Notes: generated by a model from the letters alone, not told the origin. A DNA stretch of 64,000 nt from Allorhodopirellula solitaria (GCF_007859855.1 NZ_SJPK01000010.1:124001-188000); one strand, 5' to 3'; counted from the stretch's first letter, positions 1-9,175 are shown. Program-made: numbers and translations.

Positions 1-1218
1 CTCGGTCCTGTCGACCCGTCGCTGCATCTCAAAGCCGACCGCCCGACCGTGCTGATGCTGTGCGGATTGCAAGGAAGCGGTAAAACGACGACCTGCGGCA
101 AATTGACGCAGATGCTCCGCGAGCAGCAGATCGAGCCGTTGCTCGTCGCCGCTGACCTTCAACGTCCTGCCGCGATCGAGCAGCTCAAAATTATCGGTGA
201 ACAGCTCGGCGTGCCCGTTCACACCGAGACCGACCACCAAGACCCTGTGAAGGTCTGCCAGAACGGTGTCGACCGCGCTCGCCGCGACGGCAACCGCGTG
301 GTGATCCTCGATACCGCCGGGCGATTGGCGATCGACGAAGAGCTGATGGCCCAGCTCAAGCGAATCGACAAGAAAGTTGGCCCCGATCAGGTTTATCTCG
401 TTGTCGACGGCATGACGGGTCAAGACGCGGTCAACAGTGCGGGCGCGTTCAACGATGCTCTCGAGCTCGATGGCGTCGTCATGACCAAGCTCGATGGTGA
501 CGCCCGCGGTGGTGCGCTGCTGTCTGTCAAACAGGTGACCGGCGTCCCGATCAAATTCATTGGTACCGGCGAGCGATTTGACGCGCTCGAGCCATTCCGC
601 CCCGAGGGCATGGCCGGCCGTATCTTGCAGATGGGCGACATGGTCGCGGCAGCCCGCGAAGCCCACCGAATTGTCGACGAAAGTGAACGTGAGTCACTCG
701 AAGAGAAAATGGCCTCCGGCCAGTTCTCGCTCGACGACTTCAAAAACTTGATGCAGAAAGTCGCTCAGCCCGGGCTGATGGGGCGCATGATGGGCATGAT
801 GCCCGGGATGTCCCAATTCAAAGAGGCGCTCGACAGCGAAGAGGCTGGCGGCCAGATGAAACAGATCATCGGCGCGATCAACTCGATGACGCCTGCCGAA
901 CGCAAAAACCCAAAGCTAATCGATGCAGCCCGACGAACCCGCATCGCCGCTGGAGCGGGAGTGCAATCTTCGTCGATCACTCAGTTGATCAAACAGTTCG
1001 ACACCATGAAACCGATCATGCAAATGATGTCGGGCAAGGGTGGTGGCGATCGGATGGCGATGCTCCGTCAGTTGCAAAGTGGAGCGATGCCGGGCATGGG
1101 CGGGGGTGGCGCCAAAATCAAACAATCCACCGGCAAACGCCTGTCGCCCGCCGAGCGGGAAAAACAACGCAAAGAACGCGAGAAGCTCAAACGCAAGATG
1201 AAACGGAAACGTCGCTGA
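1..1218 (+). CDS. ffh: signal recognition particle protein Ffh (5' truncated by window edge)
   Basis: GTPase subunit of the signal recognition particle, which binds signal peptides and the SRP RNA and delivers ribosomes to the membrane receptor FtsY. The reading frame is open back to base 1, so the start and most of the N domain lie outside the window. The ATG at 49 is internal. Visible GTPase motifs are the P-loop GLQGSGKTTT, DTAGRL and TKLDGDARGG. They are followed by a methionine-rich M domain (GRMMGMMPGM) and a basic tail ending in KRKMKRKRR. It is the first gene of the ffh-rpsP-trmD-rplS block, a common bacterial order. Family assignment is secure. Confidence 0.97.
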   Translation, partial: LGPVDPSLHLKADRPTVLMLCGLQGSGKTTTCGKLTQMLREQQIEPLLVAADLQRPAAIEQLKIIGEQLGVPVHTETDHQDPVKVCQNGVDRARRDGNRVVILDTAGRLAIDEELMAQLKRIDKKVGPDQVYLVVDGMTGQDAVNSAGAFNDALELDGVVMTKLDGDARGGALLSVKQVTGVPIKFIGTGERFDALEPFRPEGMAGRILQMGDMVAAAREAHRIVDESERESLEEKMASGQFSLDDFKNLMQKVAQPGLMGRMMGMMPGMSQFKEALDSEEAGGQMKQIIGAINSMTPAERKNPKLIDAARRTRIAAGAGVQSSSITQLIKQFDTMKPIMQMMSGKGGGDRMAMLRQLQSGAMPGMGGGGAKIKQSTGKRLSPAEREKQRKEREKLKRKMKRKRR

Positions 1219-1283
1219 GCACCACGGTGATTCTCTGCGTTTTGTGATCAATCGAACCGAAACCCATGTTAACAGTGCCTGTT

Positions 1284-1364
1284 CGAAAAGGGGTCTGACC
1301 CTCTTCGGCGTGGCCACAAATTCAATGAAATCGACTTGCCTCCAAAGGGTCAGACCCCTTTTCG
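1284..1364. repeat. 19-bp perfect inverted repeat, REP-like palindrome
   Basis: The arm at 1284-1302 (cgaaaaggggtctgaccct) is the exact reverse complement of 1346-1364, with 43 bases between. It fills the ffh-rpsP gap and ends 37 bases before the rpsP start. The core ggggtctgaccc is itself nearly palindromic, as in dispersed REP elements. It could fold in the transcript and separate ffh from rpsP expression. There is no T-run, so a simple intrinsic terminator is not supported. Confidence 0.8.
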
Positions 1365-1401
1365 GATAGGCGCTAATTATCTTTTTGGAGACCTGACCGA
1401 G

Positions 1402-1830
1402 ATGGCTGTCAAAATTCGCATGAAAAAAATGGGACGCACTCATCGTCCTTTCTTTCGTGTTTGTGCAATGGATCAACGCAAACCGCGTGATGGACGCGTG
1501 ATCGAGGAACTCGGCTTCTACGACCCGATGTGCCCCGAAACCGACGCGCGTGCCCAACTCAAGAGCGACCGCATCGATTATTGGATCAGCGTCGGTGCTC
1601 AACCGAGCGAGAAGTGCGCGACCCTGATCAAGAAGTACGGCACCGAAGGCACGCACCTCGATGCCCAACGTGAGGCACTCGAGCGACTTGGACGCCGCAA
1701 GGACTATACCCCGGCGCCCGTTACCGCTGCTCCTCAGCCCAAAGCGGAAGCTCCTAAGCCAGAAGAGCCTGCACCTGCTGCTGAAGAGTCGCCTGCGGCT
1801 TCCGAAGCCGAAACGACTGCCTCCGAGTAA
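1402..1830 (+). CDS. rpsP: 30S ribosomal protein S16 with long acidic/proline tail
   Basis: Small-subunit ribosomal protein bS16, needed for 30S assembly. The N-terminal 85 or so residues are canonical (MAVKIRMKKMGRTHRPFFR, then DGRVIEELGFYDP and the DYWISVGAQPS region). The frame opens at 1336, but MAVKIR is the family's N-terminus and a GGAG at 1387-1390 precedes the ATG at 1402, so that start is chosen. The last 45 residues are an Ala/Pro/Glu-rich tail that makes the protein 142 residues, against about 80-90 in most bacteria. The tail is low complexity and probably disordered. trmD follows 22 bases downstream. Confidence 0.96.
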   Translation: MAVKIRMKKMGRTHRPFFRVCAMDQRKPRDGRVIEELGFYDPMCPETDARAQLKSDRIDYWISVGAQPSEKCATLIKKYGTEGTHLDAQREALERLGRRKDYTPAPVTAAPQPKAEAPKPEEPAPAAEESPAASEAETTASE

Positions 1831-1852
1831 GCTGTCCGGCGAGTAAAACCCT

Positions 1853-2560
1853 GTGAGGATTGACGTTGTTACCCTGTTCCCGGCGATTTTTGACGGTTAC
1901 CTGACGCAAAGTTTGTTGCACAAGGCAATCGTCCGAGGGCTGGTCGACATCCAACGTCATGATCTGCGGCAGTGGGCCGAAAACGTACCTCATCGCAAAG
2001 TCGATGACCGTCCGTTCGGCGGCGGCCCGGGGATGTTGATTCAAGTCGAACCCACGATAAATTGTGTTCGCGAAATCGAGTCGGATGCTGATTCAGGGAA
2101 ACCCCCAGTCCCTGCCCGCAGGATCCTACTGACGCCGCAAGGCAAACGACTCGACCAACGCGTGGCAGAGGATCTCGCCACCAGCGAGCGGATTGTTTTG
2201 CTCTGCGGTCGATACGAAGGTTTTGACCAACGGGTCCATGATATTTTGGAGCCAGAAGAAATAAGTGTTGGCGATTTCGTACTCAATGGAGGCGAAGTCG
2301 CTGCCATGACCATCATCGATGCCGTCGTGCGGTTGATCCCCGGCGTCCTTGGCGATGAAAACAGCCACCGAGACGATTCCTTCAGCCGCGGAAACCGGAT
2401 GCTGGAATTCCCCCAATACACCCGGCCTCGTGAATTCGAAGGACACTTCGTTCCCGAGGTCTTGCTCAGCGGTGACCATGCGGCAATTGCCGCCTGGCGG
2501 GCTGAGCAAACACTGATTCGAACCAGGACGCGCCGCAGCGATTTGCTCGACGAGTCCTAA
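1853..2560 (+). CDS. trmD: tRNA (guanine-N1)-methyltransferase TrmD
   Basis: SAM-dependent SPOUT methyltransferase that makes m1G37 in tRNAs and prevents +1 frameshifting. At 235 residues it has the usual length. The start is GTG at 1853, giving MRIDVVTLFPAIFDGYL, the family N-terminus. Visible motifs are RKVDDRPFGGGPGM, the trefoil-knot SAM site LLCGRYEGFDQR, and ISVGDFVLNGGE with IPGVLGDENS. It lies between rpsP (22-base gap) and rplS (137-base gap), the standard ribosomal operon order. Confidence 0.97.
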   Translation: MRIDVVTLFPAIFDGYLTQSLLHKAIVRGLVDIQRHDLRQWAENVPHRKVDDRPFGGGPGMLIQVEPTINCVREIESDADSGKPPVPARRILLTPQGKRLDQRVAEDLATSERIVLLCGRYEGFDQRVHDILEPEEISVGDFVLNGGEVAAMTIIDAVVRLIPGVLGDENSHRDDSFSRGNRMLEFPQYTRPREFEGHFVPEVLLSGDHAAIAAWRAEQTLIRTRTRRSDLLDES

Positions 2561-2697
2561 GCATCTGCTGATGAGTTTTTCAAAGACGGAGCCGTTTCGG
2601 GCGTTCCCCGAAGCACACTGAAAACTTATCGAGCAACGCGTCACCCACTCCATTTTCACAATCTAGCCAGCCCTCCAAAAAGATAGCGAGAAACGTC

Positions 2698-3051
2698 ATG
2701 AGCAATGCCATCATGGACATGGTCAACAAGGCCAACCAAAAAGAAGAAGCCCCCAAGTTTGATATCGGCGATACCGTCGACGTACACACCAAGATCCTCG
2801 AAGGTGCCAAAGAGCGCATCCAGGTCTTCAGTGGCGTCGTGATCGGCCGCTCGGGCAAGGGATCGCAGGAAATGTTCATGGTCCGCCGCATCGTTGCTGG
2901 CCAAGGCGTCGAACGGAAATTCCCTGTTCACAGCCCCCGAATTGACAAGATCGAAGTCAAGCGGAGCGGGGTTACCCGCCGGGCGAAGCTGTACTTCCTC
3001 CGCGATCGCGTCGGCAAAGCTGTCCGCCTGAAAGAGCGCCGCCGCGTTTGA
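2698..3051 (+). CDS. rplS: 50S ribosomal protein L19
   Basis: Large-subunit ribosomal protein bL19, located at the 30S-50S interface. The 117-residue length and the motifs [47 protein letters not shown] and [19 protein letters not shown] are typical. ATG at 2698 gives MSNAIMDMV; a second Met at residue 6 is possible but less likely. It closes the block that begins with ffh. The 181-base gap before the next gene suggests a new transcription unit. Confidence 0.97.
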   Translation: MSNAIMDMVNKANQKEEAPKFDIGDTVDVHTKILEGAKERIQVFSGVVIGRSGKGSQEMFMVRRIVAGQGVERKFPVHSPRIDKIEVKRSGVTRRAKLYFLRDRVGKAVRLKERRRV

Positions 3052-3232
3052 GCGAGAGCTTCAATCCTCAACGTCCTTCCCTCGCTCGGGGAGGGCGGTG
3101 AATCCGCCGGCCTAGCGTCCAACAGGCCACCTCAGAAATGGAGCGGGACTGCCCGCGAGGCGATACGAGGTAACTAGGAAACCTACCAATGCGCATGGCG
3201 TATTGATTTCGCATGTCTGAAGTATAGAGCTG

Positions 3233-5356
3233 ATGAGCGCTGACGCTGAACCCGATTCCGATCCCTCCGCCGGCGGTCGACCAACGATCGCATCGATGGA
3301 GAAAGCAGTGTCGGCGCTGGCCCTGACACTGCAACAGCCGATGGATCAGGCGTCCATGAAGGCAACGGACCCCATGGAGGGTACCAACCAAGACCCGTTG
3401 GGGCCGTTGTTCATAGGCGCCAAGAACTCAGGGATCAATTTGCTGGAGACGTCTGCTCCTTCAATCGGCGATATCTTCGCAACCGTCCGCCAAGGCTTTC
3501 CGCTCACTTTCAGCTTGCCCGACGATCGTTTGGTTGTGCTGCAAAAGCCCGATGGGCGCAAGATCGATTCCGCGGTGATCGGCGACCATGTGGATCACCG
3601 CGCCCTGGGCAAATCGGAACTAACGAGACTACTCGGCGATTTGTCGCAGGTGAGAATGTTGGTTGCCAAGAAAGAATTTGAGTGCGATTCGCTCTCAGCA
3701 ACGTCTGGTCATGGCCAGCAGAAACCATCCGGCGATCGCCCCACTCCGCTGCGTCGTCTGATCGCACTGCTGCATCTCGATCGCCGCGATATCGAGCTGG
3801 TCACTCTGTTTGCGGGCGTCTCAGGAGTCCTGGGTTTAGCGACGCCTCTGATCGTCGAAAGCCTCGTCAACGTGGTCAGCTGGGGTGTTTATTTCCAGCC
3901 CTTGTTGGTCTTGGCCAGCATGCTGCTGATCTGTCTGGGGATCGCTGGTTTTTTGAAGGTGCTGCAGACCTGGGTCGTGGAAATCATCCAACGCCGGCAG
4001 TTTGTTCGTATCGTCAACGACTTGGTGCACCGGTTCCCCCGCGCCGACCAGGACGCGTTCGCGGAGAAATTCCCCCGAGAGTTTGCCAACCGCGTGTTCG
4101 ATACGGTCACGATTCAAAAAGCGACCTCGGTCCTGCTGCTCGACGGTGTATCGATCGTGTTGACGACGATCATTGGATTGTTGCTGTTGGCGTTCTACCA
4201 TCCCTTTCTGCTCGGTTTTGACATCGTCCTGGTGTTGGCGATGATCTCGATGACGTGGATCTTGGGACGCGGTGGTGTCGTGACGGCGATCGATGAATCG
4301 GGGTGCAAGTACCGCGTCGCGCACTGGCTGCAAGATGTGATCGCCATGCCCAACGCCTTTAAAATCGGCGGAGGCGAGCAACTGGCGATCCAGCGAGCCA
4401 ACCAGCTGACAGTCGACTATCTCAATGCTCGCAGCCGGCAATTCAGTGTCGTGATTCGGCAGGTCATTTTTGCAGTGGGGCTGCAGGTGGTGGCTTCGAC
4501 AGCGTTACTCAGCCTTGGCGGCTGGCTGGTAATCGACGGCCAATTGACGCTCGGGCAACTCGTGGCCAGCGAATTGGTTGTCACCGTCGTCGTCGGTGCC
4601 TTCGCCAAAGCAGGTAAGTCTTTGGAAAAATTCTATGACCTGATGGCTGGCATCGATAAGGTCGGTTACCTGCTCGATATCCCAGTCGACCCTCGCGCCG
4701 AGGTCGGTGAGATTCCGGCCGGCCCCGCAGAGGTCTCATGGTCCGATTTGGTGTTCGACTCGCCCACTGGCCGATCGCGGGTCTCGACAACCTCGCTGTC
4801 ACCCGGTTCGACTGTTGCGATTGTTGGTGACGATCCGAGTGGACAATCACGGCTCGCACGCGCCTTGGGCGGATTAGCCGCTCCCACCGCAGGACTGATT
4901 CAGATCGCTGGCTACGATGCCGTCGAAGCGGCGCTTGGTGCTCCGGGAGAAATCGTCGCGTATGCGGGAGAATCCTCTCTGTTTGACGGAACACTCCGAG
5001 AGAATATTGACCTGGGGCGGGGTGGCATCGACCACAGCCGCGTCCGCGACGTTCTCCGCGAAGCTGGGTTGGGTGAAGTGATGCTGCAACTCAAGAGTGG
5101 ACTCAATACGCGGCTGCTATCCGATGGCCGGCCGTTTTCAGTTGCCCAACAATCTCGGCTGATGATCGCTCGCGCGCTCGCCTCGCGACCACGGTTGTTA
5201 ATCATTAATGGTCTGCTCGACGGGTTGGGCGAAGCAGGACGCCAAGAAATTTGGAAAAGCATTGCTGCCGATGGGGTTCCCTGGACACTCGTCATCGTAA
5301 CTCATCAAGAAGATGTCGCTCAGTGGTGTGACAATCGAGTCACCGTCCGAAAGTAA
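3233..5356 (+). CDS. ABC transporter-like protein, type I secretion family, with degenerate ATPase
   Basis: A 707-residue protein shaped like a type I secretion ABC exporter: an N-terminal region of about 170 residues, a hydrophobic membrane domain (roughly residues 185-450) and a C-terminal nucleotide-binding-like domain. The catalytic motifs are broken. Walker A near residue 532 reads GDDPSGQSR, with Gln for the Lys. The signature loop reads FSVAQQ instead of LSGGQ. Walker B near residue 659 reads LLIINGLLDG, with Asn and Gly for Asp and Glu. The H-loop His (VTHQED) remains. Genes for an HlyD adaptor and a TolC-like protein follow directly, so it probably forms an envelope complex with them. 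It may not hydrolyse ATP itself. The substrate is unknown. Confidence 0.85.
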   Translation: MSADAEPDSDPSAGGRPTIASMEKAVSALALTLQQPMDQASMKATDPMEGTNQDPLGPLFIGAKNSGINLLETSAPSIGDIFATVRQGFPLTFSLPDDRLVVLQKPDGRKIDSAVIGDHVDHRALGKSELTRLLGDLSQVRMLVAKKEFECDSLSATSGHGQQKPSGDRPTPLRRLIALLHLDRRDIELVTLFAGVSGVLGLATPLIVESLVNVVSWGVYFQPLLVLASMLLICLGIAGFLKVLQTWVVEIIQRRQFVRIVNDLVHRFPRADQDAFAEKFPREFANRVFDTVTIQKATSVLLLDGVSIVLTTIIGLLLLAFYHPFLLGFDIVLVLAMISMTWILGRGGVVTAIDESGCKYRVAHWLQDVIAMPNAFKIGGGEQLAIQRANQLTVDYLNARSRQFSVVIRQVIFAVGLQVVASTALLSLGGWLVIDGQLTLGQLVASELVVTVVVGAFAKAGKSLEKFYDLMAGIDKVGYLLDIPVDPRAEVGEIPAGPAEVSWSDLVFDSPTGRSRVSTTSLSPGSTVAIVGDDPSGQSRLARALGGLAAPTAGLIQIAGYDAVEAALGAPGEIVAYAGESSLFDGTLRENIDLGRGGIDHSRVRDVLREAGLGEVMLQLKSGLNTRLLSDGRPFSVAQQSRLMIARALASRPRLLIINGLLDGLGEAGRQEIWKSIAADGVPWTLVIVTHQEDVAQWCDNRVTVRK

Positions 5357-5457
5357 ATGCCCTACCCAATGAGCCGATGGCTAGAAGGTTTCGATTCACA
5401 CCAACGCCCACATCAACGCTCCGTCTGTCTGTTTGTCTTTCTCTGCTAGCTTGAACC

Positions 5458-6810
5458 ATGATCAGTACGCCTGAATCGACCGACGATTTCCCGACGCTGC
5501 AAATGGTCCGTACCGGCCGGATCGTACGGATGATTGGCAAATTAGCCTTCGCGGCATTGGTGATCTCCATGGTGGCGATGGTCTTCGTGCCGTGGCGACA
5601 GACGGCGCGCGGTCTCGGCACCGTCGTCGCGCTCGATCCCCAACAACGCCCACAACCACTGCTCAGCCCCTCGATGGGCGTTGTTAGCTACGTCAAGCCT
5701 GGTTTGCGGGAGGGTAGCTATGTCAACAAATCCGAGCTGCTCCTGCGGCTGACCCCGTTCGCAATCGACGCTGTCGATCAATTGGAAACGCAGATCATTG
5801 CGATGGAATCGAAAGAGGCCTCCGCGTTGGCCAGCCTCGAGGTGGCCAAACAATCGGCGGACCTGCAAGAGAGCAGTGGCCGCAGGATGGCGGAATCACT
5901 CAGACAGGAATACCAAGCTGCCCACCAGAAATGGGAACAGGCCAAGAACGAGGTCACCTCACTGCAGGCCGATCTCGAGGATAAACGCAACCAGTTACAG
6001 ATCGCTGAACGCGTCGCCGAACAGGGCTTGGTCTCCCGTGAGGAGCTATTCTCCAAACGCCGAGCGGCGGAGTCGCAGTCCGCCAAGGTCTTGAAAGCGG
6101 AAAATGCGGTGGCGGAGGTTTACGCATCATTGCTGTCCAAAGAAGAGCAGATCGAAGCAAAGAAGCAAGAGATCGACATCAAGAACCGCACCGCGAACCA
6201 GAAGGTTCTCGAAGACATGCAAAAGATCAATAACATTGAAAAGGAGATCCTCGACCTTCGCAATCAACGCGGCCAGATGGATCGGTTGGAAATTCGTGCC
6301 CCCCGCTCCGGATACATTCAACAATGGTTCGGGGTCGAGGGCAGCGATACGATCAAACAGGGCGATCAGCTATTCGTCATCGTGCCCGACGCCGATGAAA
6401 TGGCAGTGGAGCTGAAGATTCGTGGCATGGACATTCCGTTGATCCAAACGGGGGACCCCGTGCGATTGCGGTTCGATGGATGGCCAGCAGTGCAGTTCGT
6501 CGGCTGGCCATCAGTCGCCATCGGAACATTTGGCGGTAAAGTCAACCGAATCCTCCCAACTGACGACGGTGCCGGATATTTTCGTGTCGTCGTCACGCCT
6601 GATAATCATTTTGAGCGGGAGCAGGGTTGGCCGGATGACCGATACCTACGGCAGGGCATCCGTGCAAATGGATGGGTTTTATTAAAGCGAGTGCCACTAG
6701 GCTACGAAATATGGCGTCAATTGAACGGGTTCCCGCCAGTCGTGGCTGGCGACGAACCGGGAACATCCAAAGAGAAAAAGGCAGTCAAGGTCAAGTTGCC
6801 CAAGATCTAG
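5458..6810 (+). CDS. HlyD-family periplasmic adaptor (membrane fusion protein)
   Basis: Adaptor linking an inner-membrane transporter to an outer-membrane channel. The 450-residue protein has one N-terminal transmembrane helix (about residues 25-45, KLAFAALVISMVAMVFVPW). A biotinyl/lipoyl-like segment (PSMGVVSYVKPGLREGSYV) follows, then a long coiled-coil hairpin (about 110-275, rich in Glu, Lys and Gln) and the returning beta domain with IRAPRSGYIQQWFGVEGS. It lies 101 bases after the ABC protein and before the TolC-like gene, so the three form an envelope-spanning set. Start ATG at 5458 comes just before the membrane helix. Confidence 0.9.
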   Translation: MISTPESTDDFPTLQMVRTGRIVRMIGKLAFAALVISMVAMVFVPWRQTARGLGTVVALDPQQRPQPLLSPSMGVVSYVKPGLREGSYVNKSELLLRLTPFAIDAVDQLETQIIAMESKEASALASLEVAKQSADLQESSGRRMAESLRQEYQAAHQKWEQAKNEVTSLQADLEDKRNQLQIAERVAEQGLVSREELFSKRRAAESQSAKVLKAENAVAEVYASLLSKEEQIEAKKQEIDIKNRTANQKVLEDMQKINNIEKEILDLRNQRGQMDRLEIRAPRSGYIQQWFGVEGSDTIKQGDQLFVIVPDADEMAVELKIRGMDIPLIQTGDPVRLRFDGWPAVQFVGWPSVAIGTFGGKVNRILPTDDGAGYFRVVVTPDNHFEREQGWPDDRYLRQGIRANGWVLLKRVPLGYEIWRQLNGFPPVVAGDEPGTSKEKKAVKVKLPKI

Positions 6811-6890
6811 CTGCGCACTTTCTCTCGCTGGAGCCCCCGAATCATCACCATGCTTTAACAAGCCCGGGCCCCCTCCAATCCGTCTCCAGA

Positions 6891-8747
6891 GTGGGCAGCC
6901 CGGGGTTTTCGGGCATCGCGACTGCTCTCGCCGGTGTCCTGGTGGCGGCATTGTTTTCACCGAACGCGCCCGCTCAGACGCCCGAGCTCCGTTCGGCACG
7001 GCAGCGGGCGACAGCCGATTCAAACGATTCTGAATCCTTTGCTAACTTTCTAAGCATGGTCCAGGACGATGAGCGAGAGCCCGCCCAGACCGCGGCACCG
7101 CTGCCGAACCCACCCGCATCCGCTCCCGCCACGGCGCGGACCGATGGAGCGGCCGCCGGGCCACCGCAAACCCTCGCGCCGGGTGGCAACGTTGCGCCGG
7201 CAAATGTCGTTGGATCGCCCGATACCGTTGCCTCGCCCGAAATCATCGCGGCACCTGAAGGCGTTGCTGCCGAAGAAGCCCATGGCGAATCACTGACACT
7301 GGCTGATGTCGTTGCCAGTCTGTACCAATCGTTCCCAAAGATCGAGCAAGCCCGGCAATTGCAACCAATCGCTCAAGGTGATCTGACGTCTGCCTATGGC
7401 ACCTACGACACCAAGTTCTATGCCGAATCGCTCAGCGAGCCTACGGGTTACTATCGCAACTACCGCAACGAATTGGGGCTTGCCCGGCGGACCTGGTGGG
7501 GCGGGTACCTTTCGGCCGGATACCGGATCGGCCGCGGCTACTATCAGCCATGGTACAAAGGGCGCCAGACCGATGATGCTGGCGAATTTAAAATCAAAGC
7601 GGCCCAGCCTCTCCTGCGTGGACGCGCGATCGATGCCGAACGCGTCGCAGTCTTCCAAGCCTCGCTCCAACGAGAGGCAGCTCTTCCACGGCTGCAGCAA
7701 ACCATCCTAGAAACGTCACGGCAGGCCATCGACCTGTACTGGAAATGGGTCTCCGCCGGGTCAATCTTGCAAGCCCAGCGGGAACTGTGGGAGCTCGCCG
7801 AGAAGCGAGGAAAACAGTATGAGGTCGGAGTGCGGGCAGGCAAATTTGCAGAGATCGACCTGATACTCAATCAACAATTGATCGCCGAACGCCGAGCATT
7901 GCTGCTCAAGGCGGAACAAAAGTTTCGCGAACTCTCCTTCAAATTGGGGCTGTATCTGCGAGATGAAACGGGACAGCCAATGCCGCCGGATCACCAATGG
8001 CTACCCAAGCGGTTTCCCGATATCACTCCCCAACCTCCCATCGATCTGCAGGCGGATCTAACTGCCGCGATCAGCCGCCGCCCCGAACCGGAGTTGCTGC
8101 AGTTGGAGATGCGCAGCACGCAGTGGGACCGGCGCCTCGCCGATAACGACCTTCTACCCAACTTCGATTTCATTTCCGAGGCCTCCCAGGATATGGGAGA
8201 GCAGGCAACCTATGCGGACGATAAAGGCGAGTTCGAACTGATGATCGGATTTGAGAGCCACGTCCCGATCCAACGCCGCAAGGCGCGTGGTAAGATCCAA
8301 TCCACCTCCGCCAAGCTCAATCAGATCGATCAAAAGCTTCGGCTGACCTACGATAAAATTGCCGTGGAGCTGCAAACCCAATCCAACCGACTGCAGCTGG
8401 CGACCCAAATCGCACGCGAACTCGATATCGCCCTGGAAGCGGCTCTGGAGACACTCCAACGCTACCGTTTCGCGTTTGACAGTGGCAAAATCGATCTGAT
8501 CTACCTAAACCTGTTGGAAACCAAAGTCAACGAAACCGAGATCAAGCTGATCGAGGCGCAGCGTGAATGGTTTTCGGCCCTGGCCGAACTACAGCTTGCC
8601 CTCGCACTCGACCCGTTGGACCAAGCCATGCTGATTTCCGATTTGCCCGAAAGCCAAATGTTGGGCCCAGGCCATCTCGAGGTGCCACCGCCACCCGATG
8701 CCGAACAACTCGAAGCCGATTGGAAACGTCACCGCAACGCGCCGTAG
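6891..8747 (+). CDS. TolC-family outer-membrane efflux protein
   Basis: Trimeric outer-membrane channel component that pairs with the HlyD adaptor. The frame is open from ATG 6672, but that would overlap the adaptor gene by 139 bases and put about 70 extra residues before the signal peptide. GTG at 6891 sits directly before the hydrophobic signal segment (ATALAGVLVAALF, then a PAQ cleavage-like site), so it is preferred with moderate certainty. After the signal come about 90 Pro/Ala-rich residues and then two alpha-helical repeats typical of the family (SRQAIDLYWKWVSAGSILQA; ELDIALEAALETLQRYRFAF). It is last in the trio. Confidence 0.85.
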   Translation: MGSPGFSGIATALAGVLVAALFSPNAPAQTPELRSARQRATADSNDSESFANFLSMVQDDEREPAQTAAPLPNPPASAPATARTDGAAAGPPQTLAPGGNVAPANVVGSPDTVASPEIIAAPEGVAAEEAHGESLTLADVVASLYQSFPKIEQARQLQPIAQGDLTSAYGTYDTKFYAESLSEPTGYYRNYRNELGLARRTWWGGYLSAGYRIGRGYYQPWYKGRQTDDAGEFKIKAAQPLLRGRAIDAERVAVFQASLQREAALPRLQQTILETSRQAIDLYWKWVSAGSILQAQRELWELAEKRGKQYEVGVRAGKFAEIDLILNQQLIAERRALLLKAEQKFRELSFKLGLYLRDETGQPMPPDHQWLPKRFPDITPQPPIDLQADLTAAISRRPEPELLQLEMRSTQWDRRLADNDLLPNFDFISEASQDMGEQATYADDKGEFELMIGFESHVPIQRRKARGKIQSTSAKLNQIDQKLRLTYDKIAVELQTQSNRLQLATQIARELDIALEAALETLQRYRFAFDSGKIDLIYLNLLETKVNETEIKLIEAQREWFSALAELQLALALDPLDQAMLISDLPESQMLGPGHLEVPPPPDAEQLEADWKRHRNAP

Positions 8748-8860
8748 GCACCTGGATCATTCAGATTCCCCGTTGGCTTGTGCGACGGGAACTCTTCTCG
8801 GAATTGAGTGGCAGGCTACCGAGTGCCGAGACCGATCCAACGTAGTGGATTTTCTGAGGA

Positions 8861-9111
8861 TCGCGGTAGGGCCGGCTGTTGCCAGCCGCCCCCCGCACAG
8901 ATCCGTACGTGAGCCTTGACTCATACGGCTCCTCTGTTGGGTCAGACGATCGCGACACGCCATGGGCACGGTGGCCGGAAGTGTCGCTACCTGTCGTGAT
9001 TTCCCGTGACGCTCCAATTGATACTTGGTCCGGCTCAGAGTCCGGAGCATCGACGGCAATTCGGCAATACTTCCCTTCCGTGAGGTCCCTTTCCTCGACG
9101 GACTCCGCCAC
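8861..9111 (-). mobile_element. group II intron remnant: domains V-VI and a fragment of the intron-encoded protein start
   Basis: On the minus strand, 8931 down to 8901 reads gagccgtatgag, a short loop, then ctcacgtacggat. That is the shape of group II intron domain V, including the catalytic AGC near its 5' end. A domain VI-like hairpin with the end cctaccgcga follows down to 8861. Farther upstream, from GTG at 9111, the minus frame begins MAESVEERDLTEGKY, which resembles the first residues of bacterial group II intron reverse transcriptases. The reverse transcriptase body is absent, so this is an internally deleted remnant. The call is by eye; a covariance-model search would settle it. Confidence 0.65.
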
Positions 9112-9175
9112 TGCGGTCGCAGCTTTGTTCGCCCGCGTCGATGATGTAAGCAGGTCGGGGTAGTTGTTTCGGTCT

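Noticed and set aside
1284-1364. Intrinsic terminator between ffh and rpsP
   Set aside because: The arms are strong, but the 43-base loop is long and no T-run follows. It fits a palindromic repeat better.
3052-3232. Riboswitch or leader RNA before the ABC gene
   Set aside because: No known riboswitch core could be recognised by eye in this 181-base gap.
4581-4994. 137-codon minus frame opposite the ABC gene
   Set aside because: Antisense shadow; Arg-rich composition typical of such frames.
6672-6890. Longest TolC-family frame starting at ATG 6672
   Set aside because: It would overlap the adaptor gene by 139 bases and put about 73 residues before the signal peptide. The GTG at 6891 sits directly at the signal segment.
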